Origin: Desulfofarcimen acetoxidans DSM 771
GTDB lineage: Bacteria; Bacillota; Desulfotomaculia; Desulfotomaculales; Desulfofarciminaceae
Assembly: GCF_000024205.1 (NCBI RefSeq)
Contig: NC_013216.1
Span: 4,278,001-4,342,000, forward strand
Direction of reading: 5' to 3'
DNA: 64,000 nucleotides
A program made the translations under genes and the position numbers. Each line of letters begins with the position of its first letter. Position 1 is the stretch's first letter. Below the pieces are notes generated by a model, which saw nothing but the letters and a program-made list of their open reading frames with translations, did not search any database and was not told where the DNA came from. Positions 35,215 through 44,838 of this stretch are shown here, one piece after another.

Positions 35215-36156
35215 TTAACACTTATTCCTCAACTGCCTGTCCCAATAATTTTTATTTAGGCCCAGATACTTCTTCAAGCCCATTGGAATACAGTTATTTT
35301 TCTCACCGAGCTTATATCCTGCATACTTAAAAATAGCTTCCAAAGAGGCCTGAAAAATAGCTAAAAATCTATTATTCTCTCTAAGAAACTTAAATTGTTC
35401 TATCAAAAAATCATATCCCTTAGCCTCTGCCCTTCCTACATTTTTAATAATTGGCTCGTGCTCAAGAGAAGCTGCTATATCAAAATATCTTTTAAATAAA
35501 TTTATATAACTGTAATTATGTGAATGCAAGACCAAAGCATCCGCAGCATAAACAACTTTATAACCGGCCATAATGGCTTTAGCGGCAAACAGCATATCCT
35601 CATTTGACACAACCGGGTTAGGAAACCCACCCAGTTTATTAAATTCGAGTCTGCGATAAGCAGCACAAACATTGCTGTTTTGAAAAGTTTTAATGCCCAT
35701 CGCGTTTATGTCTTTTTTATCTTTTGTCAAGCTTTGTTGAGGGTAGTTATACAATCTGAGAAATTGATCTGTTATTTTGGTCCCGGGCTTGGGTATCTGT
35801 CTGCCATATGAAACTATCGTTTCTGGATTTGCCAGGGGCAACAGCAAATTTTCAATTGTATGGTTATTATAAGGAACAGCATCCTGGGTCATAAAAACCA
35901 ATATGTCGCCAATAGCCTTTTTAGCAGCAAAATTTCTCGTACCTCCATGATCAAAATCATGCTTTGGTATTTGAAGTACCTTAGCCCCCAATTGAAGAGC
36001 TTTTTGAACTGTATCGTCTGTCGATTGTGAATCTATTACAATTACTTCATCTATTTCAGTTGTCTGCACTTTTATTTGGTTAAGCAGTTTCGACAAATCA
36101 TTTGCCCCATTGAGTGTCGGTATTATTACTGATATTCTGAGTTTAATTAATTTCAC
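35215..36156 (-). CDS. GT2 glycosyltransferase, rhamnosyltransferase-like
   Basis: GT2 enzyme of 313 residues. The N-terminal ISVIIPTLNGANDL, DSQSTDDTV, and the HDFDHGGTRNFAA segment, which is common in bacterial rhamnosyltransferases, are followed by MTQDAVP as metal site and SNEDMLFAAKAI. The dTDP-rhamnose genes are directly downstream, which agrees with rhamnose as donor. It overlaps the next upstream GT2 gene by 4 nt. Confidence 0.85.
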   Translation of the reverse strand: MKLIKLRISVIIPTLNGANDLSKLLNQIKVQTTEIDEVIVIDSQSTDDTVQKALQLGAKVLQIPKHDFDHGGTRNFAAKKAIGDILVFMTQDAVPYNNHTIENLLLPLANPETIVSYGRQIPKPGTKITDQFLRLYNYPQQSLTKDKKDINAMGIKTFQNSNVCAAYRRLEFNKLGGFPNPVVSNEDMLFAAKAIMAGYKVVYAADALVLHSHNYSYINLFKRYFDIAASLEHEPIIKNVGRAEAKGYDFLIEQFKFLRENNRFLAIFQASLEAIFKYAGYKLGEKNNCIPMGLKKYLGLNKNYWDRQLRNKC

Positions 36157-37190
36157 CCCCTGGGAAGATTAAGAAAATATCTCAGTTCTTTATACTTGCT
36201 CTTCCATAGGGATATTATAAACTTATTTGATAAAAAGGGCGTGAGCTGTTGAAATACCAGTTTTCCATGTTTGTTTATCTTCTTTTGCATTTCACTTCGC
36301 GCAGTGATAATATTTTTTAAATTTCTAACAATATACCATTTAGCTTTTAAATAGTCTTTAAGCCTGTGGTGAATTATTCCCAGATAAATAAGAGAAGCCA
36401 GATCGCTTATTACTTTCTCCGGAATCGTAAGAAATAAAAAATGACCGGGCATATTCTTTAGCCAAACCATATCCGAATTTTTGACTGAATGATATACGGC
36501 CAAAGGTGTTTTATAGCCTATTGAGGAGCTAACTTTATGCTCTACCATAGCATTATGAACATACATGCATTTCCACCCGGCAAGCCTGGCCCGAAAACAC
36601 AAATCGGTATCCTCATGCAGCAGAAAAAAGCTATTATCAAAAAATCCTATCTCCTCAATCATTTTCCGCCTGTACAAAACAGCTCCTCCACAAGCGGCGA
36701 AAACCTCCCTGGTTTCCTGATAAAATTTTGCCGGTTGATCATTCCCTATTTTAAAACCCTTGCCTGCCCTGGTACAGCCGTCACCGGCGGTATCTATCAG
36801 TTGAGTTCCCCACTTCAGCATTAGGGAAGCGCAAATACCACATTCATCATCACGTTCCATAACTGTTAAAAGGTTGCCCAGCCATTCTTTATCCGCTCTA
36901 GTATCCGGGTTAAGCAGCGCTATATATTTTCCTTTCGCAATAGAATAGCCAAGATGAACCCCACCTGTAAAACCTAAATTTTGTTGGGACTCAACTAGCC
37001 TAGCCCAACTAAAACCGGTTTTTATCAGGTTAACAGTGTTATCATTTGAGGCATTATCCACTACGATAGTTTCAAAACAAGTATAATTTTGCTTATTGAC
37101 TGAAAGCAAACAATCTGCAATAAATTTTTCTGCGTTATACGTTACAATTATTAAGCTAACATTTGGATTTATGATATCTTTTCTTAACAT
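36153..37190 (-). CDS. GT2 glycosyltransferase, WbbL-like
   Basis: A 345-residue GT2 enzyme. VSLIIVTYNAEKF, VDNASNDNT, NPDTRADKEWL and the FLLHEDTDLCFRARLAGW acceptor/catalytic block are the pattern of WbbL-type rhamnosyltransferases, with a C-terminal tail of about 90 residues beyond the domain. Stop codon overlaps the next gene by 4 nt. A probable second rhamnosyl or related transferase for the same repeat unit. Confidence 0.85.
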   Translation of the reverse strand: MLRKDIINPNVSLIIVTYNAEKFIADCLLSVNKQNYTCFETIVVDNASNDNTVNLIKTGFSWARLVESQQNLGFTGGVHLGYSIAKGKYIALLNPDTRADKEWLGNLLTVMERDDECGICASLMLKWGTQLIDTAGDGCTRAGKGFKIGNDQPAKFYQETREVFAACGGAVLYRRKMIEEIGFFDNSFFLLHEDTDLCFRARLAGWKCMYVHNAMVEHKVSSSIGYKTPLAVYHSVKNSDMVWLKNMPGHFLFLTIPEKVISDLASLIYLGIIHHRLKDYLKAKWYIVRNLKNIITARSEMQKKINKHGKLVFQQLTPFLSNKFIISLWKSKYKELRYFLNLPRG

Positions 37191-37262
37191 ACATCACCCG
37201 CTACTTTATTTAGAACTGTTGCCGGTTATAATTACTGATTCTAAATTATTAAAATCCTGTTA

Positions 37263-38783
37263 TTAATAAGCCCCATCGCGCTTCAAAACCACTTTAAGCG
37301 TTTTCAAAAGCATAACAATATCCAGCCACAATGACCAGTTTCTAACATACCAAACATCAAGCTTAAGTCTTCCCTCAAATTCAATTTCATTGCGACCGCT
37401 TACCTGCCAAAGCCCCGTTATACCGGGTTTTGCCACATGTATATCGAAAACCCAGTTACCCATTTGCTTTTTCTCTCTCATTAAATATGGCCTGGGACCC
37501 ACCAAGCTCATGTTGCCAAATACAACATTTATTAGCTGAGGCAATTCGTCCAGACTAAATCTTCTTAAGACTGCGCCAACTCTGGTAACGCGAGGATCAT
37601 TATCTTTAATTTTATTGTATTTCAACCACTCCTGCCTTGCCTGAGGGTTCTTCCTCAGGTGCTTCTTTAATAAGCTCTCACCCTCTAAATACATAGTTCG
37701 AAATTTATAACAGGTAAAACATTCACTCCCCTGCCCCATACGTTCGTGAGCAAAGAATACCGGTCCTCTGGAATCAATTTTTATGGCAATGGCTATCATA
37801 CAGAGTAAGGGAATACATAATAACAAAAGTATTGAACCGGTCAAGACGTCAAAAAGTCTCTTTATGCTTCTGTTAAGTGTTGACTTAAGCCTGTTTTTTA
37901 CATTTAGCAGCAGGGCCTGCTCCTCAAAAAAATACTCTACTTCTATGCCGTTCATAGATAAACCGAACAGGTCCGGTACAACCATCACATTGTTCACCAA
38001 AGGCTGCAGGCTATTAGTCAGCTCAACCAATTTCTTAGACGGCATACCGGGTGCAGCGACAATTACTTCCTGTACCCTGGTTTGCGAAATAATCTTCTCC
38101 GCTTGCACAAATGTTCCCAGTACGGGCATGACCTTCTTAGATTTTGCATTATAAATACCTGTAAGATTAGGGTTGTCATCCAACAAACCTATAATCTCAT
38201 AGCCCATAGTCTTTTCTCTGCTTAAAGCGCTTGCTATCAATTCCGCGGTTTTTCCCGCACCGATAACCAGCACAGGTTTACTCCAGACACCGGCCTTAAC
38301 CAGCAGCAGTTTTCCCGTATAGCGAAGCAGCGGGATAGACACTGCCGTCATAAACCAGGTCATCATCACCAGAGTTCTGGACATTTCACCGCTCAGCTTG
38401 GCCAGGTAGAGCAAGGCTATGGAGAATATTACGGCAAGTGTACAAGCCTTTAATATTTTCTCTACTTCTTTCCAGTATGGCAATCTTTTCTGGTACAGCT
38501 CTTCATAAATCATGCAGGCAACCAAAATAAAAGGCTGCCACCATAAGTTTTGCAGGGAACTGGACAGCAATCCCGAGTGAAAAAATCCCGGCAGCAAAAC
38601 CGGTAAAACATATGTCCTGATCAGATAGGCAATTCCCAGGCTAAAAGCAATAGCCAGCATATCCAAAATTATTAAAAGTGGTACAGCCAGAAGACTGCGC
38701 GAAAATATGACAGTCTCATCCAAACTTGAGCAAGTCCTGTTTTTCATATCCATAAGTACCTTTACTGCCGGATCGCCGGACAA
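37263..38783 (-). CDS. wbaP: WbaP-type undecaprenyl-phosphate glycosylphosphotransferase
   Basis: Starts a glycan by moving a sugar-1-phosphate (galactose or glucose in known members) to undecaprenyl phosphate. Residues about 30-150 hold four to five membrane helices, 165-300 a Rossmann-like domain (VLVIGAGKTAELIA), and the last 200 the catalytic domain (KRLFDVLTGSILLL, SRGPVFFAHERMG, YKFRTMY, RRFSLDELPQLINV, VGPRPY, KPGITGLWQVSGR). TTG 38783 has GGGGGTG 5 nt upstream. Being different from the TagO-like enzyme at 4.4 kb, it implies a second, independent glycan. Confidence 0.93.
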   Translation of the reverse strand: MSGDPAVKVLMDMKNRTCSSLDETVIFSRSLLAVPLLIILDMLAIAFSLGIAYLIRTYVLPVLLPGFFHSGLLSSSLQNLWWQPFILVACMIYEELYQKRLPYWKEVEKILKACTLAVIFSIALLYLAKLSGEMSRTLVMMTWFMTAVSIPLLRYTGKLLLVKAGVWSKPVLVIGAGKTAELIASALSREKTMGYEIIGLLDDNPNLTGIYNAKSKKVMPVLGTFVQAEKIISQTRVQEVIVAAPGMPSKKLVELTNSLQPLVNNVMVVPDLFGLSMNGIEVEYFFEEQALLLNVKNRLKSTLNRSIKRLFDVLTGSILLLLCIPLLCMIAIAIKIDSRGPVFFAHERMGQGSECFTCYKFRTMYLEGESLLKKHLRKNPQARQEWLKYNKIKDNDPRVTRVGAVLRRFSLDELPQLINVVFGNMSLVGPRPYLMREKKQMGNWVFDIHVAKPGITGLWQVSGRNEIEFEGRLKLDVWYVRNWSLWLDIVMLLKTLKVVLKRDGAY

Positions 38784-38965
38784 ACTAACACCCCCGCCAG
38801 GAAAAACTGACTGATATACAAATAGCGGCTATATCTCGAATCAAAAGTGAAAATAAATAAGTATTAGCCAGAGCAAACTATTCTCATATAAGCTCCGGCA
38901 TTAACCACCTAAATATCCAATCGAATTAATTGCCGCAGTAAATACTGCTTATCAGTAATCATATT

Positions 38966-41365
38966 CTACTTAAGGCTTATTGAGGACAGCCCTGAAAACT
39001 GCTCCCGAATTTTCTCATTGTCTTTTTCCCCAACCCGCAAGAATTCCTGAGCTTTTTCCGGGTAACCAAGCTTTTCCGCTACCAGTGCCTGCCAGAGCAG
39101 AACTTCTGATTTTAGATTTTCATCAGTGGCAGCAAAATTCAGGTTTTCCTCTGCTTCTTTATACTGGCCCAAAAAGTAGCGCGCTGCTCCCGTTTTTGAG
39201 GCCATATTTGTGGTAAGAGCCAACATCGGCCCATCTTTCCACATCTTCTTCTGGTAATCGGTTAATCTGTCTACTCTGTTTTGAATTTCCATTGAAATAT
39301 CAATAACTTTCTTAAAGCGTTCAGCCGCCGCCTCTTTGTTCTGATTAGATATTTCGTTATACCCCAATGTATAATACAATTCAACAAGGTTATCGTACAT
39401 CTCTATCCTATACGGAGCCAGTTCGACAGCTTTTTCCGCAAATTCAGCGGCCTTCTCCTTATCACCCAAACCATAATATAAACGGGAAATGTTTACATAC
39501 TTGGTGGGGTCATATTTGCTTAGCTCCAATACTTTCTTCGCTTCGGCAATAGCCTGGTCTTTTAAGCCGCTGCTGCTGTATATCTGCGCCAAAGCATAAT
39601 TATTGGCCGGATTGAAGGGATTAGATTCAACCGCTTGCTGCAAATACATGACTCCGTTAGTCGCATCCTTTGCCGAAAATCTTTCATTCGCAGACTTAGC
39701 GTATTTATCCGACAATATCAAACTGCTGTCAGCAGCAAAAATAATAACAGCCATAATCACCGCTATATACAGGCAACCGGCGGAACCGGCTTTATTGTCA
39801 ATCGGATTTCTTTCAACAGTTTGCGGGGACAATCTCCACATCCCAACCAGTATCCCCAAAAAGGTACTCAATACCATGGTCAAAGCAGAGAGTGAAAGAT
39901 TGAAATCCATCGCAGCATGACCGGCTATAAACAACACCGCCGCAGCAAGGGTAAATACAACCTGAAGCTTAGTCTTATTTTCTTTATGCTCACAATATAA
40001 ATTATAAACCAATATAATGAAGCTGCCAACAATTCCAAGCAAGGTTAAAATACCCATAATGCCTGTCTCCACAGCTACTTGTACATAATAGCAATGTACC
40101 TGGGTGGAATTATAAAGATACTCCTGGAATGAGCGATAAGCCTCTTCCCAGCCACCCCCACCCCAACCCAGCAAAGGCCGCTCTTTTATCATCTTCACAG
40201 CATCGTCAACAAAGTACATTCTCTCCAGCGCGTTTCGCAAATAGCTAAAGGATAAAACCCTGTTCTCAACATTACTATAGTGGGCCAAAAACAACCCGCC
40301 TGCGACTGCAAGCAAAGCAATCAAAGCAAAAAAATATTTCTGATTCTTTTCATCGGCAAGACCTAATTGTCCTATTTGCCTGTCATACAAAATAAATAGC
40401 AACTGCCCGGCCACTGCCAAAATTACACCTGTCGCCACCCAAAGTACAGCGGAAATCATTTGATGAGCCACCATACAGCTTAAAAACTTTTCCGCGGCGA
40501 TATATGCAGGTACAGACATTAACAACATGTATACTGCTGCAGCTACCCTATCCTTGCCTAAAACCACCAAATAAAGCAGCAATACAGCGGCAAAAAATAA
40601 TATACCGCCTCGTGACTTGGCTGCCCAAAAAACTGTTAAAATCAAAAAATTTATTTTGGTATAAAATATTAACTGCGGATTTAAACGCACAAACCAGCCG
40701 GGTAAAAATGCGAGTTTACTCGACAATACCGGCTCATCACGGGTTGACCTGGTTTTGTTCCAAAAGTATAAACCCAGGAACAAGGCCGCACCGAGATAAC
40801 TGGCAAAAGCATTGTGGTATTGAAAAGATGAACTTATCCATACCTTAGGCGCCAGAGCTATGCCATCTTGAATATCAATAAGTCCTATCCCCGCCGCCAA
40901 ACCTGCCAGTGCCGTACCCAGAGCGGCAAAATATATAGCATGCAGGATTAGGCTTCTGTCTCTTTCATTTTGTATAGACTGAACCACAGTCCAATAAACC
41001 AGGAAGTATAATAAATTTTTAACTATTTCATTAATTGACAGGTTGTAATTTACAGCATTGAATGTCGCAATTATATATACTACCGGAAGCGCCAGCAAAA
41101 AGTAATCCATCGGATGATAAAATATTTTTGTTTCTTTCCTGATTAACTTCCCTATGCAAACCACAAGAAAAATTAACAGCGCCAGGAGCAATGCCGTTTT
41201 TTGTTCTGTCGCAAAAAATAGGCCTCGGGAAAAAGGCGAAAAAAACAGCAGCATAGATAAACCTGCAAGAATAACCATGCCCGTTAATGATGCGCCATTC
41301 TCTTTATTTTGTACGTTTGCACCGGTTTCCTTTTGGAATTTCCTTTTCTCTGACTTTTTAGCCAT
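38966..41365 (-). CDS. O-antigen ligase-like membrane protein with C-terminal TPR domain
   Basis: A 799-residue protein. The first 570 residues hold about 13 membrane helices with the Wzy_C loop (ERPLLGWGGGGWEEAY ... HCYYVQVAVETGIMG). After a last helix at about 555-575, tetratricopeptide-type repeats follow (NPANNYALAQIYSSSGLKDQAIAEAKK, DPTKYVNISRLYYGLGDKEKAAEFAEK), placed outside the membrane if the helix count is right. The role would be transfer or polymerisation of the glycan, with the TPR part binding partners. ATG 41365 has AAGGAG 7 nt upstream. It starts the operon that continues into wbaP. Confidence 0.85.
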   Translation of the reverse strand: MAKKSEKRKFQKETGANVQNKENGASLTGMVILAGLSMLLFFSPFSRGLFFATEQKTALLLALLIFLVVCIGKLIRKETKIFYHPMDYFLLALPVVYIIATFNAVNYNLSINEIVKNLLYFLVYWTVVQSIQNERDRSLILHAIYFAALGTALAGLAAGIGLIDIQDGIALAPKVWISSSFQYHNAFASYLGAALFLGLYFWNKTRSTRDEPVLSSKLAFLPGWFVRLNPQLIFYTKINFLILTVFWAAKSRGGILFFAAVLLLYLVVLGKDRVAAAVYMLLMSVPAYIAAEKFLSCMVAHQMISAVLWVATGVILAVAGQLLFILYDRQIGQLGLADEKNQKYFFALIALLAVAGGLFLAHYSNVENRVLSFSYLRNALERMYFVDDAVKMIKERPLLGWGGGGWEEAYRSFQEYLYNSTQVHCYYVQVAVETGIMGILTLLGIVGSFIILVYNLYCEHKENKTKLQVVFTLAAAVLFIAGHAAMDFNLSLSALTMVLSTFLGILVGMWRLSPQTVERNPIDNKAGSAGCLYIAVIMAVIIFAADSSLILSDKYAKSANERFSAKDATNGVMYLQQAVESNPFNPANNYALAQIYSSSGLKDQAIAEAKKVLELSKYDPTKYVNISRLYYGLGDKEKAAEFAEKAVELAPYRIEMYDNLVELYYTLGYNEISNQNKEAAAERFKKVIDISMEIQNRVDRLTDYQKKMWKDGPMLALTTNMASKTGAARYFLGQYKEAEENLNFAATDENLKSEVLLWQALVAEKLGYPEKAQEFLRVGEKDNEKIREQFSGLSSISLK

Positions 41366-41572
41366 TTCGTTTCTCCTTAAAATATTATCAAAGAGTAAAT
41401 ATTATACCTTTATTTACCACTATGAGATAACACTCTTATTTATTTTAAATTTCTACAGAAATTATTCTTCTCCTTTATTTTTCTCTTAATTTTGCGTAAA
41501 GAATTGCTGGTCTTGTTGGTATAAGTTTTGCAGGCCACAAAACATGGACTATCCATACTTATTTTAACAACT

Positions 41573-41612
41573 AAAAATAGCCGGTGGTTTTGTATTAACC
41601 CCAGGCTATCTT
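41573..41612 (-). terminator. Terminator after the first SLH gene
   Basis: On the minus strand AGATAGCC(T)GG pairs with CC(ACC)GGCTAT and is followed by TTTTT. It lies 50 nt beyond the stop codon of the SLH gene. Confidence 0.65.
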
Positions 41613-41662
41613 TAATCAATAACTTATTCACGGATTCATCATAAAAAATACCTTTAGTTACC

Positions 41663-42694
41663 TCAATGCACCGGTTCTCCGTGTGTAAGCACCCATTTGC
41701 CGTCCCTTTTAATGAAGTACTGGCTGCCCTTATAATCCAATTCATCGTATAATTTGTTGCCGGCTTTATCATAATTCTGCACTCTGCCGGATATCTCAAT
41801 TATTGCGGTTGTCCGGTGCATTTCTACAGGTTTTGCGGAATAAGAAAGCTTATCCTCCGCCCAGCCGTAATTAGGCTTTAACTTTTGGTACTCCACTTCA
41901 GCCAAAGCCAGCCACTTTAAATTCAAGCTGGATTCATATTCCTCCGCAGGGGTATAATTGGGGGTTTTTGTCTTTGCCTGTACCCAGGCCTTTCTGGCAA
42001 TTTGTTCTTGCTCATAAGCTTTTTGGGCAATATTACTCAAGTCAGTTTCATTTGGCAGCGGTTTGCTGTTCAAAGCCTCTGCCAGGCGTACCAGCATCAA
42101 AGCAGCATGTACTCTTTGAGCATTATCCTTGGGTTTAAAAGAACCGTCACTATAACCGCTGATTATACCTGCTTTTGCCGCAGTTAATATATCACTGTCA
42201 ACTGTATCGGTAAAGCTGATACTATTTATCTTAATATCAGCCTTGTACTTGCCGGCAGCCCTACCCGTCCACTGCCCCATTTCACCCCTGGTAATCGGAG
42301 ATGACCAGTCACCGGTTTTTCCTTTTAGAATGCCTTCAGCCACCAGGGCATCTAATCTGTTAGCGTACCAAGTGCTGCCCCCATCTTTGCCGGTATCAAG
42401 AACCCTGGCCAGGGCAACAGCAAACTCTGCTCTGGTTATGTTATCCGTCAGTTTCAAAGTTTGATCCGGGTAACCGGTATATAATTCAAATTTTATTGCC
42501 TTTGCCACATTTTCTTTATCCTGCGCATTGTCTTCCAGCCAGGCAGGATAACCGGACGGCAAGACCTGATTGCTCTTACCCTGGCACCAGTCATTAAAAT
42601 AAAGCGGGTTTACTGCATGAGCCGGAGTAGTGACTGTCATTAAAACCAAAGCCACTGCCGCGTATATGCTTAACTTGTATAGATACCTCCACAT
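41663..42694 (-). CDS. Secreted protein with three SLH domains
   Basis: A surface protein of about 343 residues with signal peptide ending TTPAHA, then three S-layer homology motifs: YTGYPDQTLKLTDNITRAEF, the weaker GILKGKTGDWSSPITRGEM, and GIISGYSDGSFKPKDNAQRV. The last 100 residues form a small alpha/beta domain ending DGKWVLTHG, similar in layout to the end of the next SLH protein (DNKWVIYAI). SLH domains bind pyruvylated wall polymer, linking it to csaB. ATG 42694 is the likely start; the frame opens at a GTG five codons earlier that directly abuts the G-run. Confidence 0.85.
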   Translation of the reverse strand: MWRYLYKLSIYAAVALVLMTVTTPAHAVNPLYFNDWCQGKSNQVLPSGYPAWLEDNAQDKENVAKAIKFELYTGYPDQTLKLTDNITRAEFAVALARVLDTGKDGGSTWYANRLDALVAEGILKGKTGDWSSPITRGEMGQWTGRAAGKYKADIKINSISFTDTVDSDILTAAKAGIISGYSDGSFKPKDNAQRVHAALMLVRLAEALNSKPLPNETDLSNIAQKAYEQEQIARKAWVQAKTKTPNYTPAEEYESSLNLKWLALAEVEYQKLKPNYGWAEDKLSYSAKPVEMHRTTAIIEISGRVQNYDKAGNKLYDELDYKGSQYFIKRDGKWVLTHGEPVH

Positions 42695-42724
42695 GAAAGT
42701 TTGACACACCCCCGATTTTAATTG

Positions 42725-42769
42725 TTAAGCTGCTTAATTAATTTTACATGGATTAGCTTTTTTTAACAA
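42725..42769 (-). promoter_or_regulatory. Promoter of the first SLH gene with TTAAG-N3-CTTAA palindrome
   Basis: On the minus strand TTGTTA (42764-42769) and TAAAAT (42741-42746) are 17 nt apart. The palindrome at 42725-42737 (TTAAG, 3 nt, CTTAA) begins 3 nt past the -10 box and covers the expected start of transcription. It is nearly the same as the one at the TolC-like promoter (48484-48500). Confidence 0.5.
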
Positions 42770-42795
42770 CCTATTTTTTTTAGGAAATATAATAC

Positions 42796-42830
42796 AAAAA
42801 CCCGGGAACCTCCTCAGAGCCCCGGGCTTC
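42796..42830 (-). terminator. Terminator after the second SLH gene
   Basis: Two CCCGGG arms separated by 14 nt form a GC-rich stem that is followed by TTTTTGT on the minus strand, 65 nt after the stop codon. Confidence 0.75.
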
Positions 42831-42894
42831 TTTGATATGTCTCTCAACAAACATGTTTTTTGGGGTTCCTATTTTCTCATAACTGTTTAACTTG

Positions 42895-43989
42895 TTATTC
42901 AGTATTTGCGGATATCAAGTCAATAGCGTAGATTACCCATTTGTTATCGATTTTAGTTAAATAAACTTTCTCGCTTATACCCGACTTTATATTCGCAGAA
43001 TCATCATCCGGAGATATACTCACACTTACACTGTAATTGACCACTGCCAGTCGATCGCTTTTGCTGGCTACCGAGGCTGCACCAAAGGGATGCCTTATGG
43101 TCACAGAAGAACCTTCCCAGGGAATCGACTCCCATATGCCGGCACCGCCGTTTCTTAAGCCAAGTTCTGCTTCACCGGTTGTCATCGCCAGTAAATCCTT
43201 GTCACCTTTGTTCCTATTATACATATCCTTCAATTGGTCATGAAAATCTTTTACCGTGTCAACTATATCACTGTCCGGATCGGCCCTGGATATGTCTTTC
43301 TCTAAAAACCTGGACAATATAGCCATTACCTCTACTCTTTTTGCCGTACCATTAGGAACAAAGGTACCGGCAGTTCGTCCTGAGACAATTCCCAGCTTGT
43401 TGGCTGCTAAAACATTTTTATAATACCAGTCATTCTCATGCACATCTTTAAAGGGATTGGTTACCTCACTTTCTTGCTCGGAATTTAACGCTCTGGAGAC
43501 CATGGCTACTATTTCTGCTCGCGTCACATTTTCCTGTGGCTTAAAATAAGGTTTGCCGGTAAGGCCGCTTTCACCCTGCACTATCTTTTTCTCATAGAGC
43601 GCCCCTACCGAACCCCTGGCCCATTCGGGAATGCTCTTGGAGTCTTCAAACGGCAGTTCACCGGTTTTATCCGGCAACCCGATGCTGCGGGCCAGCAGAG
43701 AAGCAAACTCTGCCCTGCTAATAAGTTTTTCCGGTTTGGCGTAAAAAGAGTTGTTCTCACTGTAACCCTGCAGTATACCCAGGCGAATCATTTTCTGCAT
43801 ATCCGCGGCCCCCCAAGGGTGGTTCGCCACATCAGCAAACTGGCTGGTGAAGGCCTTGGCCGGTACCGCTTCCGCTGCTGTTAAAAAGCTGTCCTGCTGC
43901 ACCATTCCTCCAAAAGTAAGAATTGCTGCCGCGCTTATTGCCGCAGCGGTCTTATTCACATATTGCTTGATATAACGCATGTTCAGCAA
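42895..43989 (-). CDS. Secreted protein with three SLH domains
   Basis: A 364-residue surface protein. The signal peptide (about 1-40) is followed by three good SLH motifs: RLGILQGYSENNSFYAKPEKLISRAEF, the ENVTRAEIVAMVSRAL unit and LGIVSGRTAGTFVPNGTAKRVEV. The C-terminal 110 residues resemble those of the preceding SLH protein in fold pattern (IDNKWVIYAID). TTG 43989 has AAAGGGGG 6 nt upstream; an ATG three codons later is too far from it. It has its own terminator and is probably monocistronic. Confidence 0.87.
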   Translation of the reverse strand: MLNMRYIKQYVNKTAAAISAAAILTFGGMVQQDSFLTAAEAVPAKAFTSQFADVANHPWGAADMQKMIRLGILQGYSENNSFYAKPEKLISRAEFASLLARSIGLPDKTGELPFEDSKSIPEWARGSVGALYEKKIVQGESGLTGKPYFKPQENVTRAEIVAMVSRALNSEQESEVTNPFKDVHENDWYYKNVLAANKLGIVSGRTAGTFVPNGTAKRVEVMAILSRFLEKDISRADPDSDIVDTVKDFHDQLKDMYNRNKGDKDLLAMTTGEAELGLRNGGAGIWESIPWEGSSVTIRHPFGAASVASKSDRLAVVNYSVSVSISPDDDSANIKSGISEKVYLTKIDNKWVIYAIDLISANTE

Positions 43990-44139
43990 CTGAGCCCCCT
44001 TTGCAAAAGAACTGTCTTAAATAGTAATTCAATACAACGCGGGACTCCTCCTTTTGGTAACTTTTACGAGTCGGGACTAGTTATCGAACGTTACTTTTAT
44101 GTTTTAAGTGACAAAACCTGTTAAGGAACCAAAAATAAT

Positions 44140-44688
44140 TTAAACCTCAAATATCTTTGTTACAGGAAGTTCAAAACCGGGCAATAAATCCGAAACTAGG
44201 ACATCCTCTGAGTCGAAAACACCACCCCAGCGCCAGCCCATATCGTTTAAATAAAAAATCTCTACCAGGCTGGCCTCAGGATCAACCAACCAGTATTCCT
44301 TTACGCCATACCGGCAATACAATGCGCTTTTTTTCTTTTTGTCATTGACTCTGGTGGAGGGGGATAATACTTCTATTACTAAATCAGGCGCACCCAGCAC
44401 ATTTCGTTCACCGATAATATTTGTTCTATCCTGAGAAATGAACACTATATCCGGCGCCACTACGTTATTACCCATAATTACATCCACTTCCTGATAAAAC
44501 TCCCCAGTATGATTCTGCTTAATATAAAGCCCTAATTCAAAAATAATATTAAAAACTATTTTCTGGTGTCTTGGGACAGGTCTCGGAACCACTAGCAAAT
44601 CCCCCTCTATTAGCTCATACCGCTCATCATTAGGCAAATTCATATAATCATCTACATTAAATTTCCGCTCAGGCATTAGAATAGACAT
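44140..44688 (-). CDS. Uma2 family (DUF820) putative endonuclease
   Basis: A 182-residue protein of the Uma2/DUF820 family, predicted PD-(D/E)XK nuclease fold, widespread but without known function. The pattern RYELIEGDLLV, APDIVFIS, PDLVIEVLSPSTR and KKKSALYCRYGVKEYWLVDP gives the core residues Asp, Glu and Lys. It stands alone between SLH and efflux genes. Its Shine-Dalgarno region is AAGGTGGGG before ATG 44688. Confidence 0.9.
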   Translation of the reverse strand: MSILMPERKFNVDDYMNLPNDERYELIEGDLLVVPRPVPRHQKIVFNIIFELGLYIKQNHTGEFYQEVDVIMGNNVVAPDIVFISQDRTNIIGERNVLGAPDLVIEVLSPSTRVNDKKKKSALYCRYGVKEYWLVDPEASLVEIFYLNDMGWRWGGVFDSEDVLVSDLLPGFELPVTKIFEV

Positions 44689-44838
44689 AAAAACACCCCA
44701 CCTTTTCCATGTAAAGAAATTATATCAGAAGGCAATTCTCATAAATTATCTCTACATGCTATTGATGAGGTAATTATAACATAAATCCATTTTATTACAA
44801 GACATTCAATGTATACTCCATCTTTTATAAGGCCAAGC

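Noticed and set aside
41440-41799. A 119-codon minus-strand ORF overlapping the 3' end of the first SLH gene
   Set aside because: It shares 137 nt with the SLH gene in another frame, has no Shine-Dalgarno, no recognisable sequence, and runs through the terminator hairpin.
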